Assembly: GCF_007655135.1 (NCBI RefSeq)
Contig: NC_045133.1
Location: 18,263,845 to 18,327,844, forward strand
Direction: 5' to 3'
From: Punica granatum
Lineage: Eukaryota; Streptophyta; Magnoliopsida; Myrtales; Lythraceae
Length of the DNA stretch: 64,000 nucleotides
Shown here piece after piece: positions 34,896-45,463 of this stretch; position 1 is the first letter of the stretch, and each line of letters opens with the position of its first letter. Below the pieces are notes generated by a model. It did not search any database. It was not told where the DNA came from and saw only the letters and a list, made by a program, of their open reading frames with translations. A program made the translations under genes and the position numbers.

Positions 34896-36357
34896 ATAAA
34901 TGTGGTCTTAGGAAGAGTAATCTCCTTCAATTAATGAAAATCTTTATTAATTCGTATATTAAAAAAGTTTTTGGTTACGTTTCTTTCATTAATTTTGAAT
35001 TAAACCCATTAAATAGTATTAAAAGAGATCAAAACGAAACTCGCTGTATAAACCTCAGAGCATGGTAACGGACACATTCTTCTTCTTTCTCGGGGAAGTC
35101 TCTTTGTAAGAAAGTGGTTAAGAAATAACCCAATCTTTTCTTTATTCTGCAAATCTATACATTTAGTTTGGAAGGACGAGGTTTATGATCATAAGTTTTG
35201 CAGAAGTAATATTTAGAAATGTTATTCGTAGTGCGATCAAATTTAGCTATAGGGTATACTTCTATTTCCATGTAAATGGTGAATAATTACAATTAAATTC
35301 TATGAGTCAATATTTTTATGATATTTTTATAGCATGAACTATTACGCACATTTTTCCTATTATAAGGCTTTCAAAATAAATAAACTATACAAGCAACCCA
35401 TTTTCTTTTTTCTTCTTTTTTTTGGATAACGAGAAATTTAATCTCTCCAGGCCCATTAACACCCCACAAGCTCATGGATCCAGGTCAGTCCATTTGCAGC
35501 CACATGTGTCGGTGGCTTCAATAAGGTCTAAGCGCGCAAGGGGAGATTGAATCTACAATCTCGTGAACAACTCATAAAGTGTACACACATCCTATACGCT
35601 TGCGCTATTCTTGGGGTTTCAAGCAACCCATATTCATTCTCTTAATATTTTATTTTATACCATATATATATTATTGTATATCTCTTCCCCTCTATCCATT
35701 ATATAAAGTTGAATACAGTGTAATAAAATATGATATAATAGCAAATATATATACAATTAGGATTAAAAATGATAAATTAAATGTATATAAATTAAGAGTT
35801 TATAAATAAAATTAATAATAATTTTAGTATGTAAGCATAAATATATTTGAAAATTTTAATTTTAGTATATTGTAAAAAATTATATTACCTACAAACTTAT
35901 CCTGAAAACCTACGGCATATTAATTTTTTACTGAATTAGAGAAATAATAATTACAAACAACTTACATCACTACTCCTTTTCCAATATAGTATTAATATAT
36001 GAATTAATCATAATTCCTTAATATATTATGATAATATTATTATATGTTATATACTATAGGAAAAAGAATAATTATTTATGAAAATTTTGAAATTTAACTA
36101 AAATATTTATAAAAATAAAGAGCACTTAGAAAAAAATCAGATATAAATAGAAACTTTAAATAAAAATCCAAATAATTAAATAAAATTACCAAAAAATTAT
36201 GAAGACTCTAAATTGAAAATTTATACAATTTTATGAATTGGTTGAAAATTGATACAATTTCCTCTAAAAAAAACCATTCATGAAAAGCGTAGACAAACTA
36301 AGTTAATCAATAACGTCAACTTAGGCAGATCACGCTTGAGGTAGTTCAACCACAAAA
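34896..36357. other. AT-rich spacer, no gene seen
   Basis: Mostly very AT-rich. One less AT-rich piece at about 35,450-35,620 (from AATCTCTCCAGGCCCATTAA to ACGCTTGCGCTATTCTTGGG) looks like an old interspersed repeat, possibly SINE-like, but I cannot define boxes or ends. Confidence 0.35.
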
Positions 36358-36359
36358 AA

Positions 36360-37682
36360 GGGATAAATTATACAAAAAAAATTAAGTTTTCACTTTTATC
36401 TCAGTTTTGACACTACTTTTCATTTTTTACATAAAAAATCACAAGATTTTATTTTCATCTTAATTATGGCATACTATTTGCCTTCTACGACATTTTCTGT
36501 CTAATTGCTTATGTGGACGATAACCCCGTCAAGTGGACCTTGGTTGGCCAATGGAAAAGTGACACATGTAATATTATCTTTTGAAAAATAAAAAATGTAC
36601 CCCTTATTTTCTTAATTTTATAAACTTTCCCCAACTATCTCCCTTCCTAGCCCCTTTCTCGTGCAACTTACTCTCTCCCATCTCTCTCCATCTCTCCTCT
36701 CACCAACTGCCACCAACACCATCGCCACCTCCTCTCTTTTTCTCCTTTTAACTTCCACCTTTGGTTCCCCCTCCTAGCAGTATATGTGTACGTCAGATCA
36801 AAGGGTCTCACAGACAGTGAGGGGAGCTATGTGGTGAGAGCTGTCGATCCACATTGAAATGAATCCTTATTCGATTCATGAGAAATTTCATTGAATCTTA
36901 ATATTTATGATAATGTCCATTGATGATTGTAAGCTAAAATTTGAAAAATATAATGCCCGACTATGTTGAAAGTGTGACATATGTCGGACCCTTGAGCATG
37001 GCTACCATGGCAGCCCTCTTTTCCGTCCCAAGAGCAAGGAGCCCCTCCCAGAGTTCATGATTGATCTTCTTAGGCTGATAATGCATAATCCAAAGTTGTT
37101 CCTGTTTTTGTCCTTCCTCATTGCCGCTCACAATAAGGGTCCCCTAAGCTTTCTCGGAGGAAAACGCTATGGTTGATGGGAACAATTTCCACCCGAGAAA
37201 AACTCCTGACCCATCGAGCTTCATCACTAATCGGTTTATCTGTGTTTAGAATTTGAATATCTAAAATCCCAAAGTTTGAAGTCCCATGATCGCTAATATC
37301 ATAATCAAGAGATGGCACATGGAGGAAACAAACGGGAAAGAAAAGGGGCGGGGGAGGGGGGGGGGAGTGGAGCAAGAGAGAGAGAGAGAGAGTTGCATAA
37401 GGGAGGGGCTAGAGAGGGAGATAATTGGGGCAAGTTTGCAACATTAAGAATAATAAGGGGTCCATTTTTATTTTTTACAAGATAATATTACATGTGTTAC
37501 TTTTCCATTGGCCAACTGGGGTCCACTTGATGGTGTTACATCCACAAAAGCAATTAGATGGAAACCGTGACGGAAGGAAAATAACATACCATATTTGAAA
37601 CAAAATAAAAACTTATGATTTTTTATGTCAAAATAAAAAGTAGTATCAAAACTGAGCTTAAAATTTTTTTGTGTAATTTACC
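36360..37682. mobile_element. Foldback DNA element with very long terminal inverted repeats
   Basis: Sequence from about 36360 to 36720 reappears inverted from 37682 back to about 37370. Paired landmarks: GGATAAATTATACAAAAAAA with its complement near the right end; TCAGTTTTGACACTACTTTT; TTGGCCAATGGAAAAGT; TATCTCCCTTCCTAGCCCCT; and the CT-rich run facing the GA run at 37376-37393. TIRs of over 300 bp and a 640-bp centre fit a nonautonomous Mutator-like or foldback element. No transposase. I could not find a matching 9-bp target duplication, so family assignment is tentative. Confidence 0.75.
36970..37139 (+). other. Coding-like segment inside the foldback element
   Basis: Between the inverted repeats the + strand is open and reads CDICRTLEHGYHGSPLFRPK, then KEPLPEFMIDLLRLIMHNPK, less AT-rich than its surroundings. 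No start codon or splice context can be assigned and I do not recognise the source. It may be a captured host gene piece, as in Pack-MULEs. Confidence 0.3.
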
Positions 37683-37779
37683 TAAGAAATTCAGACAATT
37701 TTCTCCAACTTCGCCAGATTATTTAGCTCAATTTGAGTTAAGCTACCGCGTAAAGACAGCTTGCCTCTTGTTTCAGGAA

Positions 37780-39231
37780 GCTGGTCTCACAGAGATTGCA
37801 ATGCCTTGGCTGATAAGGTGGTTGTTAGAATAAAAAGTTGGACTACTAAACATCTTTCATATGCTGGTAGAGTTCAACTTATAATTCAGTCATACTCAGC
37901 ATGGTTAATTATTGGTGCTTGAGTTTTATATTACCAAAACAGGTGATAAAACTTGTGCATCAGAAATGCAGAAGCTTCTTGTGGAAGGGTAATGAGCAGG
38001 TGTTGAGGTGTGCAGCTAAAGTAAAATGGGAGGAAGTTTGTCTCCCTAAAAGTGAGGGTGGCCTGGGTATTAGGGAACTTGAGGTTTGGAATAAAGTATG
38101 TGTAATGAGGAATGCGTGGTGTTTGCTTCCTAACTCTGGTTCTGTAAGGGTTGCTTTCAGGGTCCATCAATATTTGATCAAGAAGAGGTGTTTTTGGATC
38201 CTGAATATTCCAAATGATTGCTTTTGGAGTTAGAGGAAGTTGCTGAATGTTAGGAATCTCATTCGTCCTCTTGTTAGGTGGTCCGTTGGTAATGATAAGG
38301 GAGCGTATTTTTGGCATGATGCTTGGTTGTTGGATGAACCTTTGTTTGTTCACTGTTCAAGGAGTTTCTTATGCTTCCCTACCATTGGGAAGTCAGACAG
38401 GGTTAGTTCAATCCTCAAGCAAGGTGAGTGGATTTGGCCTAGAACAGCAGATCCGCAAGCTGAAGAGTTAAAAGATCTTATTCACTCTCTGCAGCTACAT
38501 AATCATGATACGATGAGGTGGACTGCAACATCCTCGGGTATATTTTCAACAGCTTCAGCTCAGAATCATTTGCGAGCCAAGATGCCTAAGGCTCAATGGA
38601 GTCAGGCAATTCGGTTTCCTCAGCACATACCTAGCGTTTCCTTTGTTTGTTGGTTAGTTTTGAAGCATAGACTTTAGTAAAAAGCAGAGGTTACTTTATT
38701 GGGGCATTGCTGTGACTGCTCGTGAGTGCAAGTTTTGTGGGCAAGTTGTGGAAACAAGGGAAAATTTTTCTTTCCTTGTTCTGTTACTCAAGCTGTATGG
38801 AAAAGTTTACTTTACAGGAGCGAGAGAGTGACAGACTGGTTTTCAGAAGTCACTTGGGCTTGTCTTCTTAAGGGTTGAGACTTGACTCTGCAATCTTGCG
38901 CTTGCTTTGGAGTTGTTACATTTATCAAATATGGAGGGAGAGGAATAACAGAGTTTCCAAGAGAAGGCGAGCTTGGCTAAAGCCATTTTGCTACAGATTT
39001 TGCAGCTTGCTCGTGCTAGGGTGCTGACTATTCCGAAGTTAGATTTCAAGTTGCGATCTCCTTTGCCAGCTAAGGCTCTTGATCGGGCTTTGATGTATTT
39101 TGTGTGTAATGGTTTGCTTAGGTTTTTGGGTTTTGATGTTTTGTTAATGGTGTGCTTGGACATGTGTAATCTGAATAATTCATTTTGGGTTTAATGGAAA
39201 GTCTCGACAGTTATCAAAAAAAAAAAAAAAA
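37780..39231 (+). pseudogene. 5'-truncated LINE copy with poly(A) tail
   Basis: Contains only the end of ORF2: the RT C-terminus (RIKSWTTKHLSYAGRVQLII, CRSFLWKGNEQ, KVKWEEVCLPKSEGGLGIRE), the zf-RVT region (WTATSSGIFSTASAQNHLRA, QHIPSVSFVCWLVLKHRL) and the tail WRERNNRVF. Several frameshifts and stops. It ends in 16 A at 39216-39231, the expected 3' end. Different subfamily from the large LINE at 20-27 kb. No RNase H domain follows. Confidence 0.85.
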
Positions 39232-39729
39232 CCGAGATCGACAAGCTACAGATGCCTTCAAAATATGATCCTAAATCTTATTCCTTAAACTTGGCAAAAG
39301 ACATGGTAAATTACTCTCCAAACTATCATGGGCTCTCCTGAAGTGGCTACAATTGTGAAAAGACATGTCCATATTACATTGGGAATCCAGTGGTATATAC
39401 TTGGATAGGTGGTCGAGTTTATCGTTGCAACTCTTCAAGGTAAATCTCAACTGAAATATGCCTAACTTTGTCCTCGTGAGCTAGTGAGACCCTCCATTAA
39501 TATTTGGCCTTGAAGCAGAAAATGATGACAGGGAAAATGTAACCAAGTATCGCGAAGTGGACTCTTGCCTCGCCCCCAAAGCTGTAATCTAATTGGGCCC
39601 AACATGAACTCAATGTAACCAAGTACCCCGGTGTGTTTGTAGAGCTGCTGGAACTTCCAGCGCAGCCCATGTTTGGTACACCGCAACAAAATAAATAAAA
39701 CTGATAAAATTCTCCCCTTGTCATTATTA

Positions 39730-40100
39730 TTTTGGTACGTCGGGAGGAGTCTTGATGTTACTATATTGAGGCTCCTCTGGACAATTTACATTTACCAAAT
39801 CAGGAGAAAAGGGAATTTGCGAGTTTTTTCAGCAACAGCGCAAGGACATTGCACATTTGCTGCAGGAGGTGATGAAGATGGCGAGAATGAAGATTATATC
39901 TCTGCCTATGTTTGCTTTCATATGTAGCTAGGGCTTTAGGCCTTGCTGTCTAGGCTTTTTCCATTTGATTATGGGTTTGTAAACTTTCTTTTGGATTTGT
40001 GGACTACTCTGTACATTCTTTTTTTGTCTAGCCTTGCCGTTTAGGCTTTTTCGATCGGGATTTTGGACTACTCTGCACACCACTTATCCAAAATAAAATA
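39730..40100 (+). pseudogene. Fragment of a second LINE tail
   Basis: The + strand reads LRLLWTIYIYQIRRKGNLRV, parallel to the end of the preceding LINE (CYIYQIWRERNNRV), then DIAHLLQEVMKMARMKIISL in another frame, parallel to its AILLQILQLARARVLTIPKL. So it is a related but diverged LINE 3' end, heavily truncated. Confidence 0.65.
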
Positions 40101-40553
40101 TTCTCCCTTTTCTATTTGATTTTTTTTGATAATTTTTTTATTTATATTTTTTGAATTTTATCAGTTCTTTTAATTATAGAAAAAACTGATAAAATTCAAA
40201 CATGTAAGATGGTGGTTCAGAATGATCCGATCCTGTCGTGGCAAAGATTAGCAAGACTCATGGAAAACAGTTTTCCAATAGAAATAGTGTATATTTGTTC
40301 GAGAAAATTTTACATTATAGAATTTCGGATATGCGCATATTTCATTAACACAAGTTTGTGTTCCTAGCTACTTACAGACAACAGTTTCTGCAAATGTATC
40401 AATAATTTTGTGTTTAGACAAATATCTGAAGTAGTTTTAATGGGCAAGTACCATCTTATTTAGTTATTGTCCATGCCATGAGCATATAGGCCTTGTCTAT
40501 AGCTGCATCTATCCCGTAAACTCGCATCAAAGTAAGATCACAACATTCGATCT
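40101..40553. other. Spacer, no gene seen
   Basis: AT-rich; includes short inverted phrases AACTGATAAAATTC and GAATTTTATCAGTT near 40,155-40,200 that could form a hairpin. Nothing else recognised. Confidence 0.35.
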
Positions 40554-40880
40554 GCATATCCTGTAGGACATAATTATGTCGTCTTTGGGTCATGCTTCGA
40601 AGAGTTGAGTACTTGTTCATGAACACTACCTACATTGCTGATCCTTTATGGCAATGACACATAACCGAAGGAGTATAATAAAGTGCAATGAATGATAGCA
40701 AATGGTCGAATACTCCGCATATCCTGTAGGACATAATTATGTCGTCTTTGGGTCATGCTTAGAAGAGTTGAGTGCTTGTTCATGAACACTACATACATTG
40801 CTGATCATTTATGGCAATGATACATAACCGGAGTCATATAATAAAGTGCAACGAATGATAGCAAATGGTCGAATACTTCG
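40554..40880. repeat. Tandem duplication of a 163-bp unit with internal palindrome
   Basis: Two direct copies begin GCATATCCTGTAGGACATAA at 40554 and 40717 and differ at about ten positions. Each contains the perfect 14-bp palindrome GACATAATTATGTC (40567-40580, 40730-40743). Confidence 0.88.
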
Positions 40881-41256
40881 AAAGAGATCGTGTAATTCCA
40901 TTCCAATCATTCACATTTTGTACACAAAAAAAGTGGTCTCCCAGGAATAAATGAAAGAAACGAATCTTTCTGTGCTCATCAGAAGACGCCTATTAATAAA
41001 TCTGCCATGAGATTGACAGTAAGATATTTCAAAATCAGAAATTCTGACAACAAATTCAAGTTCTTTAACTCGAAAGCAGAGAGATTGTGTGAGAACTGAC
41101 ATTATTTTATTTTATTTTTTTATTTCACATAGTTGGTATATATGTATACACACACGTACACTTACTTACAGGGTATACATATATATATATATATATATAT
41201 TATATACGTGTGGCTGGAGTTTAAAAAGAAAAAGAAGAAGATGCGTGGAATGGGCT

Positions 41257-41264
41257 CCACGTGG
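41257..41264. promoter_or_regulatory. G-box CCACGTGG
   Basis: A perfect 8-bp G-box about 180 bp upstream of the ATG at 41437. G-boxes bind bHLH and bZIP factors in plant promoters. It is followed by pyrimidine-rich then GA-rich sequence resembling a plant 5' leader. Confidence 0.4.
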
Positions 41265-41436
41265 TCCTAAGACCACTTCCCTTTCCACCGCCATTTACTT
41301 CTTTCTATTTCTATTTCCTTCTTTGTTCTGATTTTGGGCTGGAAGAGTCGAGAGAAAACAGAGAAAACAGAGAGAGAGAAAGGGATGAGTGGCAAGAGAG
41401 AGAGAGAGAGAGAGGCTGTGAGCTGGGGACAAAGCA

Positions 41437-43101
41437 ATGGAAATCGGAAGAAGATGGGGTACAACAGAGGTAAGAACCGAGTAGTTTGAGAAATTGTTTG
41501 AGTTTATGTTGTTCGAATTCTTCTTTTCATTAATCATTTCTCTTGAAACCGGGTAATAACCTGTGATTTCTTGGATTCTAAAATTTGAATTTGAGTAGAG
41601 CAAGGATAGGTAATATGCATGAGTAGAAGGTCGATAGTGTTTATTTTGGTTGAATGGGAAATTTAATTGTGCATGCAAACTGAAGCTGATGAGCGTCCTT
41701 GACTCCGTAATTGAAATGGTTATCTTTGGGGCCGTGATGATGACATGCAATGAGATCAAAATGTGAGGTAATATATTTAGGGAACTGTCTGTATTTTGGC
41801 TTCGCAATTCTGAGGCAATTCGCAGACAATGCAAGGTTCCATACTCGGTTTCTAGAGTCTAGAAGGAGGAACTTGGTTGAGGCTCGTTAATGGCAGCTTG
41901 ATGTGTAGATGTTATTAGTTCGGAAATTTGATATGGTTAGGCTCCTCTGATCATTTGAATGGCGTGGCTTTTTACGGAATTTGATTTCGTTATACGGTTT
42001 GAAAGTTATCGCGATTTCAAATTCTGAAAATCATAACGAAATGTCAACTTCAACCGGCATTTTTGAACTGATTTCTTCATGTTTTGGCATACCGTTTGTT
42101 TCTAAAACATAGCCCACATTGTAAGCTTTCCAGAGACTCCAAGATTGTGGTATTCGGAGTTATATAGAGAGAGAGCCGAACTTCCGAAGTTGGGCCATCG
42201 CACAGCCCGGGTCTGTTCCGTACAGCCCGCATCAGCAACTTCGGGAGGCTCGTTAGGCTCGCTCAGACATCGGATTGCGGTGATTTTTGTTTGTACAGAT
42301 TCGTGTCTGAATCTACTAGTTTAGATAATTTTTTGGGATTTTTTGTAATAGCGATACTAATTGTCATATTTTTCCGTAATGAGTGGGTTTATCGAATCTT
42401 CTTTCCTCAAATCCAAAACTGACCACTTTCATGTTCTTTAAGCTCAATCTTCCTTGCTGGTCATATCTGATTTTTGGTGTTTGTTAAGTCGATTTCTATC
42501 TTTTCAAGTTAGAGATGTTATTTTACGAACATTTGGACTTTTGACCGCAAAATTCGTTTTAAAGGTGCTGAATCCTTGTTAAATGATCAGAGGAAGTTTT
42601 AGGGTTCGGCTTAACGGGAAGAGACAGAGGATGAGAGAAGAGAGTGTAATCGAAGAAGTCGGTGGATGGTGAAATGAAATTTTCTTTTGTTGTTTGCCTT
42701 GTTAGATGATACGAAGAATAGAGGTAGGCTTAAATTACTTAATTTCAAAAGTATAATTTTTAGTACTTAATAAAATTCTTCTTATGAATTCAGTCCTTTA
42801 TTGATTAAACTATCCTATTAACGGTCAATGTGAAATCATCTGTTTATGTACTTAAATAAGGTGTCAAATGGAGATTATTAAGTGGAGCTTGAGCAAAGAT
42901 GAGAAGATTATAAGGCACAATGAATAAAACATAAATAATTTTGCATTGTATTGAAACAATAGGCTCTAAAGGAGATTGTGGGAGGTGCGGGAGGCCTATA
43001 ATAGTGCTATGTTAATTATTTTCTAAGTTTATGTTTGCAAATTATAGGAATCGAGGACTCTGAAGGTTCAACCCAGTGAGCTATCTTTCTGGGAGTTGTT
43101 G
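41437..43101 (+). CDS. Possible start of an unidentified gene (two candidate exons)
   Basis: Candidate exon 41437-41469 (MEIGRRWGTTE) ends at GAG|GTAAGA; candidate exon 43048-43101, after ATTATAG, encodes ESRTLKVQPSELSFWELL and ends at TTG|GTGAGT. The two join in phase. Upstream are a G-box, an AT microsatellite and GA repeats. I do not recognise the protein and find no later exon. The second exon also sits in sequence that looks LTR-derived, so it may be coincidence. Confidence 0.22.
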
Positions 43102-44450
43102 GTGAGTACTTCATTCCATTGTGAAATGATATATATATATATATATTATGTGAGTACTCTATTCCCTTGTAAAATGATGTATTATAGTTATATAATTTTT
43201 TTAAGAAGAATATAGTGATAGTTAGATTAATGAATCGGTCTTGCTATGTGGTGTGAAATGATTTGAAAGGTATTGCATTTTATGTTTATTTTGATTTGAG
43301 ATATGCAGTGTGATTGTATATGTTGATTGTGTATGAGATATATGATGATAATGTGGTACCATTGTAATGTGATTGAGATTGTGCTCGTGTATGATGATAT
43401 ATGAGGTGCGATGGCATGGTTGCAATTGTTTGTGCTTGTGATTGTTGTTTGATTATAGCCATGGGACCGCTGATCTGGCGGGATACAAAAAGGGACGCCT
43501 AGACTGCTGATCCGGCAGGATACAAAATGGACGCCTAGACCGCTGATCCGGCGGGATACAAAAAGGGACGCCTAGACCGCTGATCCGGTAGGATATAAAA
43601 AGTGACGCCTAGATCGCTGATCCGGCAGGATACAAAAACGGACGCCTAGACCGCTGATCCGGCGGGATACAAAGACGGACGCTTAGACTGCTGATCCGGC
43701 GGGATATAAAATGGACCCCTAGACTCCTACTGCCGGAGGATAATGGGCAGCCCCCGCTTATGATAAATGAAAGGAGGAATTTATGGATATGAGTGCGGGG
43801 TCACGGTACCGTCACAACTTTGTTGCGAGGAAATGCAACCCTATGGCTATATTGATTAGTTTGTATCGTATATTGTTTGGCTGGTATGATTGTTGGAGAT
43901 TTGTTGATTATTGAGATTGTTGGAGGTGTGATGATTGTTGAGATTGTTTGAAGTTGTTCTATGAAAATTGTGTTGTTGCTAGAGTTGGATCTGTCAATTG
44001 ATTGTGTTGTGAGTTGCTATGGAATGCTAATGAATGAATGTTTAATGTTTATATAATATTGGGTGTTAAAGAAACGGTTGGAAGGATTGTGTGAATTGGT
44101 TAGTAGAACTTAAATTTAGTTATTATATTGATATAATTATTATTACAGTTTGTGTATATATATATATATATATATACTGTGTATGTATGCCGAGTGAGTT
44201 GATAGTTGGATTGAATGTGATGATATTAGTTATTTGATTATTTAGTTATTTGCAATTAAATATTTATTTAAAAATGTCATTTTACTCTGGAATATAGTAT
44301 TCACTGAGATGCAGCTCACACCCTGCATATATTTTTCCAGATAATCTTCTAGCTGCGCGGAAGAAACACTTTTTGATATCGGGGATCAGCTCGGAGAACT
44401 AGGTAGGGACAGTAGTTATTTGATAGATATCCTTTTTGGTATAGAATGAA
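41900..44450. other. Probable LTR-derived noncoding sequence
   Basis: Long noncoding stretch with several features usual in LTRs of plant Ty3/gypsy elements: a 37-bp tandem array, GTATTCACTGAGATGCAGCTCACACC near 44,305 followed by a TTTTTCCAG, and GC-rich islands at about 42,170-42,280. No pol domain and no second copy in the window, so it could be a solo LTR. Ends not determined. TA microsatellites at 43126-43146 and 44155-44176. Confidence 0.35.
43465..43721 (+). repeat. 37-bp minisatellite, seven copies
   Basis: Units of 36-37 bp start at 43465, 43502, 43538, 43575, 43612, 43649 and 43686. Consensus parts: GA(C/T)CGCTGATCCGGCGGGAT then ACAAAAAGGGACGCCTA. Copies differ by few substitutions. 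The unit contains an imperfect inverted repeat around GATCCGGCGGGATAC. There are no spacers, so it is not a CRISPR array. Confidence 0.92.
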
Positions 44451-45463
44451 TTTGAAAATGTTACGATCTGAAATTTTGTTTAGTTGTATTACTGATATGT
44501 GTGCGAAAAAGAAAATTTCTCTCTTTTGTGATGTATATACATATTAGAGCTTACCAGGTTGGTTTTATATTTTGGGAATTTTATGGAAAGCCAGTTTTAG
44601 GTGAATAGTTATGTGGTAATGGATATCAAGGAAAGATAGGGAAAATTCTGCCGAAATTTGATTTTATTGGAACAGTCCTATAATCCATGTTGGCCCATCC
44701 TGATTGAAAAGTTTCAAAACAATCATCAATTTTCCCTAACTCTAGACGACCTGGGTCATCTCGCAGATTGATCGAACATACAACTGTCCCAGCATAGAAG
44801 AATTTTGAAGGAGAGAAAGGGTTTCAAACATGAAAAGGCCGGGTACACTAGTTGGTTGCGTCTAGGTGTAACATTCCTTCAATTTACCCGTCAAGACGAA
44901 TGAAATTGGAGAAATCCTAATGTAATCTCATTATTTACCCGTCAAGACAAATGAAATTGGAGAAATCCTAATGTCATCTCATTATGAGGTAGGATCATCC
45001 AAGATTTTCTTCTGAGCCCCATATGTATGGACGGTTAAGCTTATCGATTCCAACTCAGTCAAGTAAATCTCAACTTGAACGAACTCTTACGGTCTTCTTC
45101 ATTTCTTTACAGATATCATGACTTTTTCTATATGTAAAAGCTCAGTTTTCAATGAGTATCTCCAAATCTTTATTAATCCACAAATTAATATATTTTAAAT
45201 TCCCATAAATCCACAAAAATATCAGTTTCATCTTCGGGATCATGCGAGTAACTATACGAGGAAAACCAACATTTTTAACATTACAACATGGCTGATGTTC
45301 TCCTCATATTCCAGGGAAACTCCACGGACTGTGGACAGCAAAAATTATTAGTCATATATGTTACAGGTAAAATTCAGATCAATTTCCTGTGCACAGACAA
45401 TGAATAGAACGGAAAATACAAATTGCCTATATTACCCTCTAACACGATGAAGTGTTAGGTATA
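44451..45463. other. Spacer downstream of PYRR, with a 51-bp tandem duplication
   Basis: No gene seen. At 44882-44932 and 44933-44983 a 51-bp unit (ATTTACCCGTCAAGAC(G/A)AAT ... CTCATT) is duplicated with two differences. The right end contains the probable 3' untranslated region of PYRR. Confidence 0.5.

Noticed and set aside
35450..35620. Possible SINE or tRNA-like unit
   Set aside because: I could not place convincing A and B boxes, a tail or target duplications, so it stays only as a remark in the spacer entry.
41295..41834. 179-codon minus frame
   Set aside because: Driven by GA/CT microsatellite sequence; no domain and antisense to the likely leader.
43465..43721. CRISPR-like array
   Set aside because: Units are contiguous without unique spacers and the host is a plant; it is a minisatellite.
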